Positions 1-8,783 of a stretch of 64,000 nt of DNA are shown in pieces; within the stretch, counting starts at the first letter, position 1; every line of letters starts with the position of its first letter. The translations under genes and the position numbers were made by a program. Source of the stretch: Lachnospiraceae bacterium UBA7196 (GTDB lineage Bacteria > Bacillota > Clostridia > Lachnospirales > Lachnospiraceae); assembly GCA_002490835.1 (NCBI GenBank), contig DKUU01000023.1:1-64000 (forward strand). The letters run 5' to 3'. The notes beneath the pieces are model-generated. The model saw nothing but the letters and a program-made list of their open reading frames with translations. It did not search any database and was not told the origin of the DNA.

Positions 1-18
1 TCCTACAAAAACTTTACC

Positions 19-429
19 CTAGCTATTTTTCCAGTTCCCTTGAGTTTCCAAAGCAGCCACCTGCTCCAAACGCGCCCGAAGCTGACGAATTTCCTCATCT
101 TTCTCCGCTACTATCCGTTCATGTTCTATCCGATCCATTTCTATTTTTCGTTCATAGCTGCGCAAATCCTGATAATACTCCTCTCGGTCACGACACCGCT
201 TGCGCGCCAAATCGTCCGCGCTCATGCGGAATATCGTTTCGGACGCTTCCCGTAAATACTCGTTTTTAGATGCCAGCATTTTAATCTCCTCCCAAGTTGT
301 AGCTTTAAAAAGCATTGCCCACTCGTGAATATGATATTTTTTATCCTCGTCTGTTGCCAAGTCTATCCGAGATAAGTCTACCACATTTAAAGTAAGACTG
401 TCACTATATTTTTGATGATTTTTAACGTT
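19..429 (-). pseudogene. C-terminal remnant of an Rpn / PD-(D/E)XK nuclease-family transposase
   Basis: The visible protein resembles the C-terminal third of the PD-(D/E)XK nuclease family transposases (Rpn-like recombination-promoting nucleases) common in Clostridia. It shows the family pattern of an IDLATDEDK stretch, a WAMLFKATTWEEIKML stretch, and a charged coiled-coil tail ending at the stop near 19-21. The nuclease core of roughly 200 residues that should precede it is missing. The reading frame stays open upstream of the GTG at 382-384 (reading NVVDLSR and, before it, HQKYSDSLTL) right up to the stop codon of the ligase gene at 430-432. This looks like a truncated copy joined to the ligase 3' end, not an intact gene. 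The family call comes from recognised sequence pattern; loss of function is inferred from the missing core. Confidence 0.65.
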
Positions 430-2013
430 TTAACGCCCTTCCTTTCTCGCCAAATACTCCCCCACGCCCAACATCAAAAACACAAACGGCGTACAGCACA
501 CCTGCTGATAGCAGAAAAAGTTATAGGCCATGTAGGACACCGCCGAGGCCGCCGCCCCCGCAAGCACATAATCCTGCTGCCACGCCTTTAAAAATCTTCT
601 GACCGCCGTGACAAAGATACCGATATACGCCGCTGCTCCAAAAATTCCTGTATTGACCAGAGTAGTCATCCATTCATTATGCGCGTTAGTGAGTATCTTA
701 TCCCCCCAAAACAGCTGAACTTCCTCCCCATGGACTGCCATGACATAACTGCTGAAACAGTCAGGCCCCACGCCGAACAGCTTATGTAACAGGCTTTCTC
801 TTGCAAAGACCCTCACCGCAAAGCTCCAGATCCTTCCCCTGCCGTTCCCCCAGGCGTCGTTCCAGTTAAAATAGGACACCGCGCCGAGCATTTCGCCAAG
901 CCTTCCCGAAAAAACGCCCTTTGTCTGTAAAACGATCAGTCCAACGATCAAAAGAACAAAGACTGCTGTCCCAACAAGCGCCGCCCGCTTTATCCATTGG
1001 AGTTTTACGGCCTGATACGCTCTGTTTCTTCTATAATACAAAAAGACATTCCACGCAAGGCAGACAGCCAGAAGCGCCCACGTACTTTTTCCATCCAGAA
1101 TGAGTTTTGTGATAAAATCATATTCCAGATCGGGATTGGGATGAATCTGCATCAGGAAGCCCATTACTTTTCCCGCCGCAAAAAAGAGGGTACAAACTTC
1201 CGCAAAGCGGTTTATTGTTCCGCGCCCTTCCACACAGAGCAGAAAATAGACGAGCATAAACCCGGCAAAGGCAAAATAAGCGCTGTCGCTGTTCTGCGTC
1301 ACGAGGGAAGCAAACCCTGTTACCATATAAATACCGCCCAGAATCCGCCACAACTTTTTTTCCGCAAACAAAAATACCGCCACGCCCACCGGCAGCGCCA
1401 CCGCCAGATAGCTCGCGTACCACGTCGCCTGCCCCATGGTCGAAAGAAACTGCGCCATCTGATTTCCCTGAAGCTCCTCATAAAATCCGATCGGATCGAT
1501 CATCAGCCGGTGCAGGATTCCGATTAAAAACACCACAAAGGCCGATCCGCAAAAGGCACCCAAGATCACTTTATAATACCGGCCAAACCGGGACAGGGCA
1601 TAATAGATCAAAACAAAACTAAGCTGCGACATCCATCCCATATTCCAGCCAAAGCTCCCCCATAGAGCATCCTCATAAAAGCCGCCCGCAATGACAGAAA
1701 CCGTTGCAAATATCAGATACGCAAAGACAAAGCAGTCCGTGACAGACAACTTCCACCGCTTTTTTTGCATGACAAACATGACAAAATAGCAGATTCCCAA
1801 TAACAAAAAGGGCGTAAATCCAAGGAGCATCACCGTTTTATACGCGTTGAACTTCGCGTTCCCGATCTGATGATAGCCATCCTTGGCATAAAAGGCCACC
1901 GCCGTGCACATCGCGATCATCGTCGCTGCCAGCACATACTCTATCGCCGGCGCTAAGATGACCTTGTCGGAAACGGCTAAAGCGCCTGTCTTTTTTTTGA
2001 TTTTATTACTCAT
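430..2013 (-). CDS. O-antigen ligase-like (Wzy_C family) polytopic membrane protein
   Basis: A 527-residue protein with about ten or more hydrophobic segments. Near its C-terminal third it has a large loop with GVGPDCF followed by a TNAHNEWMTTLVNTGIFG stretch, which is the signature region of the O-antigen ligase/polymerase superfamily. Members join or polymerise surface glycans on the outer face of the membrane; in Gram-positive bacteria the substrate is usually unknown. I chose the ATG at 2011-2013 because GAAAGGA lies about 11 bases before it. A TTG at 2089-2091 would add 26 basic residues but lacks a clear ribosome site. It is the last gene of a probable run with the AI-2E permease, the RluA synthase and the two-component genes. 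The substrate cannot be read from the sequence. Confidence 0.78.
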   Translation of the reverse strand: MSNKIKKKTGALAVSDKVILAPAIEYVLAATMIAMCTAVAFYAKDGYHQIGNAKFNAYKTVMLLGFTPFLLLGICYFVMFVMQKKRWKLSVTDCFVFAYLIFATVSVIAGGFYEDALWGSFGWNMGWMSQLSFVLIYYALSRFGRYYKVILGAFCGSAFVVFLIGILHRLMIDPIGFYEELQGNQMAQFLSTMGQATWYASYLAVALPVGVAVFLFAEKKLWRILGGIYMVTGFASLVTQNSDSAYFAFAGFMLVYFLLCVEGRGTINRFAEVCTLFFAAGKVMGFLMQIHPNPDLEYDFITKLILDGKSTWALLAVCLAWNVFLYYRRNRAYQAVKLQWIKRAALVGTAVFVLLIVGLIVLQTKGVFSGRLGEMLGAVSYFNWNDAWGNGRGRIWSFAVRVFARESLLHKLFGVGPDCFSSYVMAVHGEEVQLFWGDKILTNAHNEWMTTLVNTGIFGAAAYIGIFVTAVRRFLKAWQQDYVLAGAAASAVSYMAYNFFCYQQVCCTPFVFLMLGVGEYLARKEGR

Positions 2014-2112
2014 GTGCGGCGTATCCTTTCTGCTTTTCTTCTGCAGCTTTTTCCAAAACGCAAGATTCTGCTTCTCCTTGTCCGCTTTCAAAATTTATCT
2101 GATCTGCGTCTT

Positions 2113-3183
2113 CTATCTTACCGCACTTTCAGAGGGTTCGTCAATTTTCTGCTCCGCTTTTTCCCGCCCTATTAGAATTTCATAAATCACGATCAGCGCC
2201 AACGGCCCCTTTATGATCCCGCCCACACCGAACAATTTCACTCCCGCATAGACCGCAAAGAGGATGTAAATTGGCGATATCCCCATCTTATTTCCGATCA
2301 GGCGGGGCTCCAAAAATTCCCGGATCAGGATACAGACCGCATAAAGCACAAGGCAGACCGTCATCCGCCCATATTGAGCGTTCAAAAGCTGCCAGATCGA
2401 CAGCGGCACCAGCACGATCCCCGTCCCGATAAAGGGCAGCATATCCAAAAACCCCGCCAAAATACCAAAGAAAACGCCGCCTTCCACCCCCGCTACGCCC
2501 AGCGTAACGCTTGCGACTCCGGCAATGATCACAAGGATCACCCCTTGCGCCTTTAAAAAAGTTGTGATATAGGAAAGTACGCCCTCAAAGGCTGTCCACA
2601 AAAAGCTGACCGTCTCCTCCCCTTTCAGCCAATCCACCATTCCCGTGTAGTCCTTCTCCAAAAGAAAGACCGCAATACAGGTGATCGCCAGAAATCCGAC
2701 CGCTGAGAGAAGCCCTTTAAAACAACTGTAAGAGGATGAGAGAAGCTGCGGCGCCACCTGAATCTGCACATTTTCCATGATGACATTCATCTGCTCGATC
2801 ACATAAGTCTCGATCCGCTCCCCTTCCCAGCCGAATTTTCCGTCCAACTGACAGCAGCAGTTGTGAAAAAAGGCCTCCGCCTGCTGTTCCACCCGGCTGC
2901 AAAATGCCGGCAGCCCTTGTAATTGTTCCAATCCAAAAGAAAACGCCGCCCACAGACCGACACTCAAAAGCAGCAAAAAAGGCAGGATGATCCCCGCCGC
3001 CAGATATTTTTTCCGCAAAGGGATCCTTTTCTGTATCCGCTCCAAGGTAGGATAGAGCAAAGTAATCAGCACAAAGGCCAAAAGAAAAGGCGCCGCCAGC
3101 CCGAACAGATAACGGAAAAAGAACCACACGAGCGCGGCGACGACACAACCCCTTATCAATTTATTTTTTAATAAAGCATCCAT
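2113..3183 (-). CDS. AI-2E family transporter (YtvI-like permease)
   Basis: A 356-residue membrane protein with about eight hydrophobic segments. A paired N-terminal hairpin is followed by a soluble stretch (about residues 95-150) and then the conserved C-terminal core containing GILAGFLDMLPFIGTGIV and a late EPRLIGNKMGISP stretch. This is the layout of the AI-2E transporter family (PF01594), which includes the Bacillus sporulation membrane protein YtvI. Transport roles shown for other members include autoinducer export and Na+/H+ exchange, so the substrate here is open. It starts 20 bases after the RluA stop, which suggests co-transcription. The family is well supported; the specific role is not. 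Confidence 0.85.
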   Translation of the reverse strand: MDALLKNKLIRGCVVAALVWFFFRYLFGLAAPFLLAFVLITLLYPTLERIQKRIPLRKKYLAAGIILPFLLLLSVGLWAAFSFGLEQLQGLPAFCSRVEQQAEAFFHNCCCQLDGKFGWEGERIETYVIEQMNVIMENVQIQVAPQLLSSSYSCFKGLLSAVGFLAITCIAVFLLEKDYTGMVDWLKGEETVSFLWTAFEGVLSYITTFLKAQGVILVIIAGVASVTLGVAGVEGGVFFGILAGFLDMLPFIGTGIVLVPLSIWQLLNAQYGRMTVCLVLYAVCILIREFLEPRLIGNKMGISPIYILFAVYAGVKLFGVGGIIKGPLALIVIYEILIGREKAEQKIDEPSESAVR

Positions 3184-3203
3184 GCTTTTAGTATGTATCT
3201 TTT

Positions 3204-4007
3204 TTAAGATATGATTCCCCGAAATGCCGCTCCTTCCGGCATTATTTCAAAATGAAGACGTTCTCCCGTCTTTGGATGACAAAAAGACAGCCGGTATGCG
3301 CACAGTGCGATCTCCCGAATCCCCAGCCGTTCGGACAAAGCTGCTACCTCTTTGGGCGCATACTTGCGGTCCCCCAATAGCGGCATCCCCGCATTGGCCA
3401 TCTGCACGCGGATCTGATGGTGGCGGCCTGTATGGAGCCGGATCTTAACGACTTCGCTCCGTAGTCCTTCTCCCGCCCTATCCTCTGCCGGAAATTCCCC
3501 GTCATCCATTTTCGCCGATGAAAACATCTCCCGCAGAATTTCATAAGTCAGCCGCGCCTCTTTCGCCCCCTTTACCTCCGGCGGCACGACACGGGACAAA
3601 TTCGTCTTTCCGTCTTTGAGCAGGTAATCCGTCAGCGTACCGCCTGCCGACCCCTTATCACGCAGATCGCAGACCAGAGCCAGATATTCCTTTTCCATAT
3701 CTTCCCCCGCCGCCTGTGCACTCAGAGCCGCGGCCGCGGCCTGCTGCTTGGCAAAAACCAGAATCCCTTCGACAGGCTGGTCGAGACGGTGGACAACATA
3801 AATATGCGGCCTGCGCGATACGCCGCCCTGCCTGCTGCCACGTGCTTTTCCTTTTGACCCGCTCTGCAACAGACTCTGCGCCAGATAATTTTCCAGCTCG
3901 CTTACCATATCCGCCTGACCGATGCGGGCGGTCTGCGTCGCGATCCCGGCAGGTTTATGACAGACGAGAATGTGATTGTCCTCGTAGAGGATCCTGTGTT
4001 GTTTCAT
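3204..4007 (-). CDS. RluA-family pseudouridine synthase
   Basis: This enzyme isomerises uridine to pseudouridine in ribosomal or transfer RNA. The catalytic motif HRLDQPVEG is present with the nucleophilic aspartate at about residue 76. Further family blocks follow: RLHTGRHHQIRVQMA, then GDRKYAP near residue 210. At 267 residues it has the single catalytic domain without an N-terminal S4 domain, like RluA/RluC-type short forms in Clostridia. The ATG at 4005-4007 follows an AAGGAAAA stretch. It begins 11 bases after the response-regulator stop, so it probably shares that transcript, a pairing without obvious functional logic. The target uridine cannot be inferred. Confidence 0.88.
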   Translation of the reverse strand: MKQHRILYEDNHILVCHKPAGIATQTARIGQADMVSELENYLAQSLLQSGSKGKARGSRQGGVSRRPHIYVVHRLDQPVEGILVFAKQQAAAAALSAQAAGEDMEKEYLALVCDLRDKGSAGGTLTDYLLKDGKTNLSRVVPPEVKGAKEARLTYEILREMFSSAKMDDGEFPAEDRAGEGLRSEVVKIRLHTGRHHQIRVQMANAGMPLLGDRKYAPKEVAALSERLGIREIALCAYRLSFCHPKTGERLHFEIMPEGAAFRGIIS

Positions 4008-4018
4008 GATGATTTTCC

Positions 4019-4708
4019 TTAGATCTTAAATCTGTATCCAATCCCCCAAATCGTCTCGATATACTGGGGTTTTGCGGTGTCGTACTCAATCTTTTCGCGG
4101 ATTTTTTTGATATGCACGGTCACGGTAGCGATATCGCCGATGGAATCCATATCCCAGATTTCGCGGAAAAGCTCTTCTTTCGAATATACATGATTCGGAT
4201 TTTCCGCAAGAAAAGCCAGCAGATCAAATTCCTTCGTGGTAAAGACCCGCTCCTCGCCGTCCACATAAACGCGTCTGGCGGTCTTATCAATCTTAAGACC
4301 CCTGATCTCAATGATATCGTTCACCTTTTGATTGCTGCCCACCAGCCTGTCATAGCGCGCCATATGCGCTTTTACCCGCGCCACCAGCTCGGAAGGGCTG
4401 AAAGGCTTCGTCATATAATCGTCCGCGCCAAGGCCAAGACCCCTGATCTTATCAATGTCATCCTTTTTTGCGGACACCATGATGATCGGGATATTCTTCT
4501 CTTCCCTGATGCGCTTGCAGACCTCAAAGCCGTCCACGCCCGGCAGCATAAGATCCAGAATGACCAGATCGAAGTTCTCCGCCAGGGCTGTTTCCAATCC
4601 TTTATCGCCCGTATTCTCGATGGTCACCTCAAAATCACTCAGCTCCAGATAGTCTTTTTCCAGATCGGCGATCGCTTCCTCGTCTTCCACAATCAAAATT
4701 TTACTCAT
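4019..4708 (-). CDS. OmpR/PhoB-type response regulator
   Basis: A 229-residue two-component regulator. The N-terminal receiver domain shows the acidic pocket at residues 8-9 and the phospho-acceptor aspartate at about 52 (VILDLMLPG), with the conserved lysine in DDYMTKPFSP. The C-terminal winged-helix DNA-binding domain (about residues 128-229) ends in the typical ETIWGIGYRFK. I chose the start giving MSKILIVEDEE because AAAGGAG lies about seven bases before it. It begins just past the stop of the upstream sensor kinase, so the pair is translated from one message. The regulon is unknown; the kinase-first order and the RluA gene downstream are what the context shows. Confidence 0.92.
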   Translation of the reverse strand: MSKILIVEDEEAIADLEKDYLELSDFEVTIENTGDKGLETALAENFDLVILDLMLPGVDGFEVCKRIREEKNIPIIMVSAKKDDIDKIRGLGLGADDYMTKPFSPSELVARVKAHMARYDRLVGSNQKVNDIIEIRGLKIDKTARRVYVDGEERVFTTKEFDLLAFLAENPNHVYSKEELFREIWDMDSIGDIATVTVHIKKIREKIEYDTAKPQYIETIWGIGYRFKI

Positions 4709-4712
4709 ACAT

Positions 4713-6185
4713 TTACTCCTTTTCTTCATATTTCCTGACCACAAAGTGCATACAGGTTCCTTCGTGTTCCTTGCTGGTGGCCCAGATGTAGCCGCCGTGA
4801 TCCTCTATGATCTTCTTTACAATGGACAGCCCGATGCCGCTGCCGCCCTGCGCGGAATTACGGGATGTGTCTGTTCTGTAGAACCGTTCAAAAATATTGG
4901 GTAAATCCCTCGCGGCAATCCCCTTGCCGTTGTCTTCGATCTCCACCCGGATTGAATCCACCTCATCCAGAATGCGGATATCGATCACGCCTTTTTCCTT
5001 ATCCAGATATTTTACGCTGTTGCCAATGATATTATTAATGACCCTTTTAAGCTGTTCCGGATCCGCAATAATCTGGACGGAAGGATCGACCAGATCCTCA
5101 TAGTTGAGCTGGATATTCTTCGATTCCAGATCCAGTCCCACCTCCTCCACGCAGTCCCCAAAGTAGTCTGCGACATTAATGCGGCGGAAATTATAAGGAA
5201 TACGGTTATTGTCGATACCGGAATACATCGTAAGTTCATTGATCAGACGGTCCATATCATTTGCCTTATTATAGATGGTCTTGATGTATTTATCCATCTT
5301 CTCCGGCGTGTCCGCCACCCCGTCCATGATACCTTCCACATAGCCTTTTACCGCCGTTATGGGGGTCTTTAAATCGTGGGAGATATTACTGATCAGCTCC
5401 CTGTTTTTCTTCTCGTGTTCAAACTTTTCATCCAAAGACTCCTTCAGACGCAGCCGCATATCCTCATAATTGCGATAGAGTTCTCCGACCTCGCCCTTCT
5501 CCTCCGTGGTCAGCATATATTCCAGATTGCCTTCCGCAATCTGCTGCATCGCTTTACTCATCTGATTAATCGGTGTGAAAATACCATGCTGCAGCCATTG
5601 GGTCAAAAGAACGCTGGTCAGGATCAACACCAAAATAAAGGCAAGCGCCATATGATGAAGGGTCCTTTGCGAGAGCAGGGAACTGACTCTGGTAACAATG
5701 AAAAAACTGCCCTCGCTGCCATCCGCAAAATGAAAATCCACCACCTTGACCAATCTCTTGATATCGTTATAATAATAGCCCGCCTCCGGGCTGTCTATCT
5801 CGCTGCCATAGTCGGGAAGCGCGGAAAAAATCCTTTTCGCCGCCGTGTAATTTCCCGTGTAATAAAGATTTTCATTCTTTCTCACAATAATGTAGGAAGA
5901 CTTGTCTGCCAAACTCTCCGAAATCTCATCCAGATAAGCTTTGTCCTCCATGCAGGCAGGATCTTCGTCGATCTGCTGCCGCACTTTTTCAAGTGCTTCC
6001 TGTGTGATGCGGCTGTAATTTTCTATCGTATAGATAAAGGAAGCGTTGTTTCTGTCCAGAAATCCCAAATCTGACTCCGCATCTTCTATCTGGCTTCCCA
6101 CCACAAGGAGCGCAATGCTCGTGAGCAAGAGCGGCATCAAAATGATCGACAGAGACGTGATCAGAAGCCTTGTTTTAAATTTCAC
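4713..6185 (-). CDS. Membrane sensor histidine kinase with HAMP domain
   Basis: A 490-residue sensor kinase that would phosphorylate the neighbouring OmpR-type regulator. Transmembrane segment 1 lies at about residues 8-30, an extracytoplasmic sensor domain at about 31-177 and segment 2 at about 178-197. A HAMP linker follows (PINQMSKAMQQIAEGN), then the HisKA domain with the phospho-accepting histidine at about 270 (SHDLKTP). The ATPase domain has the N box (NIIGNSVKYL), the DNGKGI box and the SGIGLSIVKK box. I chose the GTG at 6183-6185 because AAGGAGG sits seven bases before it; a longer in-frame form up to 6308 has no ribosome site. The signal sensed is unknown. Confidence 0.9.
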   Translation of the reverse strand: MKFKTRLLITSLSIILMPLLLTSIALLVVGSQIEDAESDLGFLDRNNASFIYTIENYSRITQEALEKVRQQIDEDPACMEDKAYLDEISESLADKSSYIIVRKNENLYYTGNYTAAKRIFSALPDYGSEIDSPEAGYYYNDIKRLVKVVDFHFADGSEGSFFIVTRVSSLLSQRTLHHMALAFILVLILTSVLLTQWLQHGIFTPINQMSKAMQQIAEGNLEYMLTTEEKGEVGELYRNYEDMRLRLKESLDEKFEHEKKNRELISNISHDLKTPITAVKGYVEGIMDGVADTPEKMDKYIKTIYNKANDMDRLINELTMYSGIDNNRIPYNFRRINVADYFGDCVEEVGLDLESKNIQLNYEDLVDPSVQIIADPEQLKRVINNIIGNSVKYLDKEKGVIDIRILDEVDSIRVEIEDNGKGIAARDLPNIFERFYRTDTSRNSAQGGSGIGLSIVKKIIEDHGGYIWATSKEHEGTCMHFVVRKYEEKE

Positions 6186-6295
6186 GGAGAACCCTCCTTC
6201 CTGATATATAATAGTATCATACCACATTCTGTGGACATAGAAATAAAACAACTCCGATAATCTTATAAAAAAATTATAAATTTCCAGATTTTGGA

Positions 6296-6324
6296 TTGAC
6301 ATAAGCACTTGATTGCTATAATAT
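6296..6324 (+). promoter_or_regulatory. Probable sigma-A promoter for the PerR-like gene
   Basis: TTGACA at 6296-6301 is followed by the AT-rich TATAATAT at 6317-6324. With TAATAT (6319-6324) as the -10 the spacer is 17 bases. The next gene downstream on the plus strand is the Fur-family regulator at 6412. Confidence 0.6.
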
Positions 6325-6411
6325 AAAATTCAAATCAGTAATGATTCCTATTTTTAGACGGAGCATTCCGTATTTACTTTTACAATTGTCCGTCACCATA
6401 AAGGAGTTATT

Positions 6412-6819
6412 ATGGCAGTAAAATACAGCCGGCAGCGGCAGACGATTCATAACTTTTTAATGACGCGCAAAGATCACCCTACCGCCGACGTTGTCTATCA
6501 AAATGTCCGGCAGGAGTATCCTCACATCAGTCTGGGGACCGTTTACCGCAATCTGACGCTGTTAGCGGACAGAGGCGAGATCCTGCGGCTCCATGTGGGC
6601 GACGGCGCAGACCATTTTGATGCGGACACTTCCCGGCACAGTCATTTCGTCTGTTCCCATTGCGGCTGCGTGACAGACCTTGCGCTCGATTGTCTGGAAG
6701 ACTTGCTTACGCAGGCAAAACAGGATTTTGACGGCAGGATCGAGGCTGTGGATACCTGCTTTCACGGTATCTGCGCAGACTGTCTGGATACTTCCGCAAA
6801 GCGGACGCCTATCCTTTAG
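6412..6819 (+). CDS. perR: Fur-family transcriptional regulator, probably PerR
   Basis: A 135-residue metal-dependent repressor of the Fur family. The N-terminal winged helix includes ISLGTVYRNL, the family's DNA-recognition region. The dimerisation part carries a structural zinc site of two CxxC pairs (cysteines 81/84 and 121/124). The regulatory-metal ligands lie in DHFDADTSRHSHF (His68 to His78). PerR proteins sense peroxide through iron-catalysed oxidation of such histidines. A PerR role is favoured over Fur or Zur because the next genes are a rubrerythrin and a rubredoxin, classic peroxide-response targets in clostridia. The start follows AAAGGAG. The exact subgroup is inferred from context. 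Confidence 0.82.
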   Translation: MAVKYSRQRQTIHNFLMTRKDHPTADVVYQNVRQEYPHISLGTVYRNLTLLADRGEILRLHVGDGADHFDADTSRHSHFVCSHCGCVTDLALDCLEDLLTQAKQDFDGRIEAVDTCFHGICADCLDTSAKRTPIL

Positions 6820-6972
6820 AGAGGTAATACACCCAATCATCTCTGGCACAGACCAGACCGCGGAACGCCTTTCCGGCTCTGTCCTCATCTGACAGGACAC
6901 ATATATCCGCGCACTGTGAAAAATGTGCCCCGGAATTGGGTAAAATATAAAAAAAGAAAAGGAGATCACACT

Positions 6973-7512
6973 ATGAAATTTGTATGTCAGGTATGCGGTT
7001 ACGTTCACGAAGGAGATTCTGCACCGGAGAAGTGCCCGCAGTGCGGCGCGCCGGCTGAAAAGTTTACAGCACAGAGCGGTTCTATGGAGTGGGCTGCGGA
7101 GCACGTGGTAGGCGTTGCTAAGGGCGTCAGCGAGGACATCATGGCTGACCTGCGCGCAAACTTCAACGGCGAGTGCACCGAGGTCGGTATGTACCTTGCT
7201 ATGGCGAGAGTTGCACACAGAGAGGGCTATCCTGAGATCGGTCTCTACTGGGAGAAGGCCGCATGGGAAGAGGCGGAGCATGCCGCTAAGTTTGCAGAGC
7301 TTTTGGGCGAAGTCGTTACCGACTCCACCAAGAAAAACCTACAGATGCGAGTTGAGGCAGAGAACGGCGCGACCGCTGGCAAGTTTGACCTCGCAAAGCG
7401 CGCGAAGGCTGCAAACCTCGATGCGATCCATGACACCGTTCACGAAATGGCAAGAGACGAGGCGAGACACGGAAAGGCGTTTGAAGGTCTGTTAAAGAGA
7501 TACTTCGGCTAA
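6973..7512 (+). CDS. Rubredoxin-rubrerythrin fusion (reverse rubrerythrin, NADH peroxidase type)
   Basis: A 179-residue cytosolic protein that reduces hydrogen peroxide in anaerobes. The N-terminal rubredoxin-like domain binds one iron through cysteines 5, 8, 21 and 24. The following four-helix di-iron domain shows glutamates in GECTEVGMYLAMAR and WEEAEHA and a late ARDEARHGKAFEG stretch. Placing rubredoxin first is the reverse of classical rubrerythrin, and proteins of this layout are annotated as NADH peroxidase. The ATG at 6973 is preceded by AAAAGGAGAT; an upstream in-frame start has no site. It lies between the PerR-like regulator and a rubredoxin that could supply its electrons, so the three probably form a peroxide-defence unit. 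Confidence 0.9.
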   Translation: MKFVCQVCGYVHEGDSAPEKCPQCGAPAEKFTAQSGSMEWAAEHVVGVAKGVSEDIMADLRANFNGECTEVGMYLAMARVAHREGYPEIGLYWEKAAWEEAEHAAKFAELLGEVVTDSTKKNLQMRVEAENGATAGKFDLAKRAKAANLDAIHDTVHEMARDEARHGKAFEGLLKRYFG

Positions 7513-7529
7513 AACGACCGTCAGGATTT

Positions 7530-7566
7530 ATACGGGGATGACGCCTAAAAAGCGAATTCCCCGTAT
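7530..7566 (+). terminator. Stem-loop between rubrerythrin and rubredoxin
   Basis: A perfect nine-base inverted repeat (ATACGGGGA at 7530-7538 and TCCCCGTAT at 7558-7566) encloses a 19-base loop. It is followed by only a short weak T run, so it may attenuate rather than end the transcript or may protect its 3' end. Confidence 0.45.
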
Positions 7567-7619
7567 CTATTTCATAAAAGCAACATATAAAATACAAACA
7601 GATAAGGAGAAATGCGACT

Positions 7620-7793
7620 ATGAAGAAATATTTTTGCAATCCCTGCGGCTATACATATGATCCCGAAAAGGGCGATCCGGAACATGGCATTAAGCCCGGC
7701 ACAGCATTTGAGGATCTTCCTGCAGACTGGTGCTGCCCTATGTGCGGCGTAACAAAGGACATGTTCCAGCCCTGCATCGATAATTACAACTAA
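7620..7793 (+). CDS. Rubredoxin
   Basis: A 57-residue iron protein that carries single electrons in the cytosol. It has the two metal-binding knuckles of rubredoxin: CNPCGY (cysteines 6 and 9) and WCCPMCG (cysteines 39 and 42). Between them lies the family core YDPEKGDPEHGIKPGTAFEDLP. Residue 38 is an extra cysteine where valine or isoleucine is usual. The ATG at 7620 follows AAGGAG about ten bases upstream. Placed directly after the rubrerythrin fusion, it is a likely electron donor for peroxide reduction. The length matches stand-alone rubredoxins of 52-57 residues. Confidence 0.93.
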   Translation: MKKYFCNPCGYTYDPEKGDPEHGIKPGTAFEDLPADWCCPMCGVTKDMFQPCIDNYN

Positions 7794-7805
7794 GTCGCAA
7801 AAACG

Positions 7806-7838
7806 GGAGCGCCCGAATGTAGGGCGCTCTCTTTATGT
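7806..7838 (+). terminator. Intrinsic terminator after rubredoxin
   Basis: GAGCGCCC at 7807-7814 pairs perfectly with GGGCGCTC at 7822-7829 across a seven-base loop and is followed by TCTTTATGTCTT. It closes the peroxide-defence transcript and faces the convergent isomerase gene. Confidence 0.75.
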
Positions 7839-7842
7839 CTTC

Positions 7843-8631
7843 TCAGCGATATCCGTTATCCCGAAGCCACGCCACAGACTGCCGCAGCGCCTCGATCGTC
7901 TTTGTCTCCACCACACACCGGCAGCCATTAGCCTTGGCTAATTCAAGCCGTCCTGCCAGATCGATCTCCCCCGTCCCCAGCGTCAAATGATTTTTACTGC
8001 CCTTTCCGTCATGGATATGAAAATGGTGCAGCCTTTCTTTTCTCTCCATCAAAAAAGCCTCGTCCACATTGTCGCATCCGTGAGAATGCCCAATATCCCA
8101 AGTCAGCGCAAACATTTCGCTCTGCAGGAGGTAGTCGATCGCTTCTTTCTCAAAATCCTTATACCCGTCCGTATTTTCGATACATATCCTGATCCCGCTG
8201 TCACCTGCCATGCGCTCGCACAGGTCCCGAAACCGCGCAAACCCTTCCATATAATCCTTGCGGTATTCGTCGAACAGGTACACCTTTCGGTCCGGCAGGG
8301 TAAAATAAACCCCCTGATGCGTGTGCATATTAAGGAGCGGCGCACCAATCTCTTTCGCCGCCGCAAGCACCCGTTCCACGGTTTTCAAATAGGCATCTGC
8401 CACCAGAGAATTAAAATCACACACATTGAGATTTTCGTCCAGATGAATCGTAAAGTAAATGCCGTTCTCCGCCGCCAGCCTGCGCAGCTTTTCTGTTTCC
8501 TCAAGCTGCTCTGTCTGAAACAACGGCAGATTCATATTTAATTCAATAAACTGTAATCCTAACTCCCGGCACAGGGCGATATTTTCATCCAGATCCTTAT
8601 TCTCGATCAAAGTAGGCATTCCGAAATCCAT
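7843..8631 (-). CDS. Sugar phosphate isomerase/epimerase-like TIM-barrel protein
   Basis: A 262-residue protein of the xylose-isomerase-like TIM barrel superfamily (AP endonuclease 2 fold). The metal-binding residues expected on successive strands are visible: HTHQ near residue 97, ICIENTD with the glutamate, LTWDIGHSHG, HHFHIHD and a final CVVETKT glutamate. Members act on sugars, sugar phosphates, inositols or hydroxypyruvate, so the substrate cannot be named. It stands alone, convergent with the rubredoxin gene and divergent from the PH-domain gene, so context gives no pathway. The superfamily is clear; the reaction is unknown. Confidence 0.82.
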   Translation of the reverse strand: MDFGMPTLIENKDLDENIALCRELGLQFIELNMNLPLFQTEQLEETEKLRRLAAENGIYFTIHLDENLNVCDFNSLVADAYLKTVERVLAAAKEIGAPLLNMHTHQGVYFTLPDRKVYLFDEYRKDYMEGFARFRDLCERMAGDSGIRICIENTDGYKDFEKEAIDYLLQSEMFALTWDIGHSHGCDNVDEAFLMERKERLHHFHIHDGKGSKNHLTLGTGEIDLAGRLELAKANGCRCVVETKTIEALRQSVAWLRDNGYR

Positions 8632-8783
8632 GGGTGTGCTCCTTCCTATGCGGTTTTTTTCGCACTAAGTTATTTTCCCTATGCTGCAATTATATTAAAA
8701 AAAATACGCGTTGGCAATGAGCAGTACCCCAAAGAAAACCAAAGGCTTTTCGGGTTTTTACTGCGAGAATGTGAATTTCATGA

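Noticed and set aside
6562..7281. Open frame of 239 codons antisense to perR and rubrerythrin
   Set aside because: It crosses two real genes on the other strand and has no family pattern.
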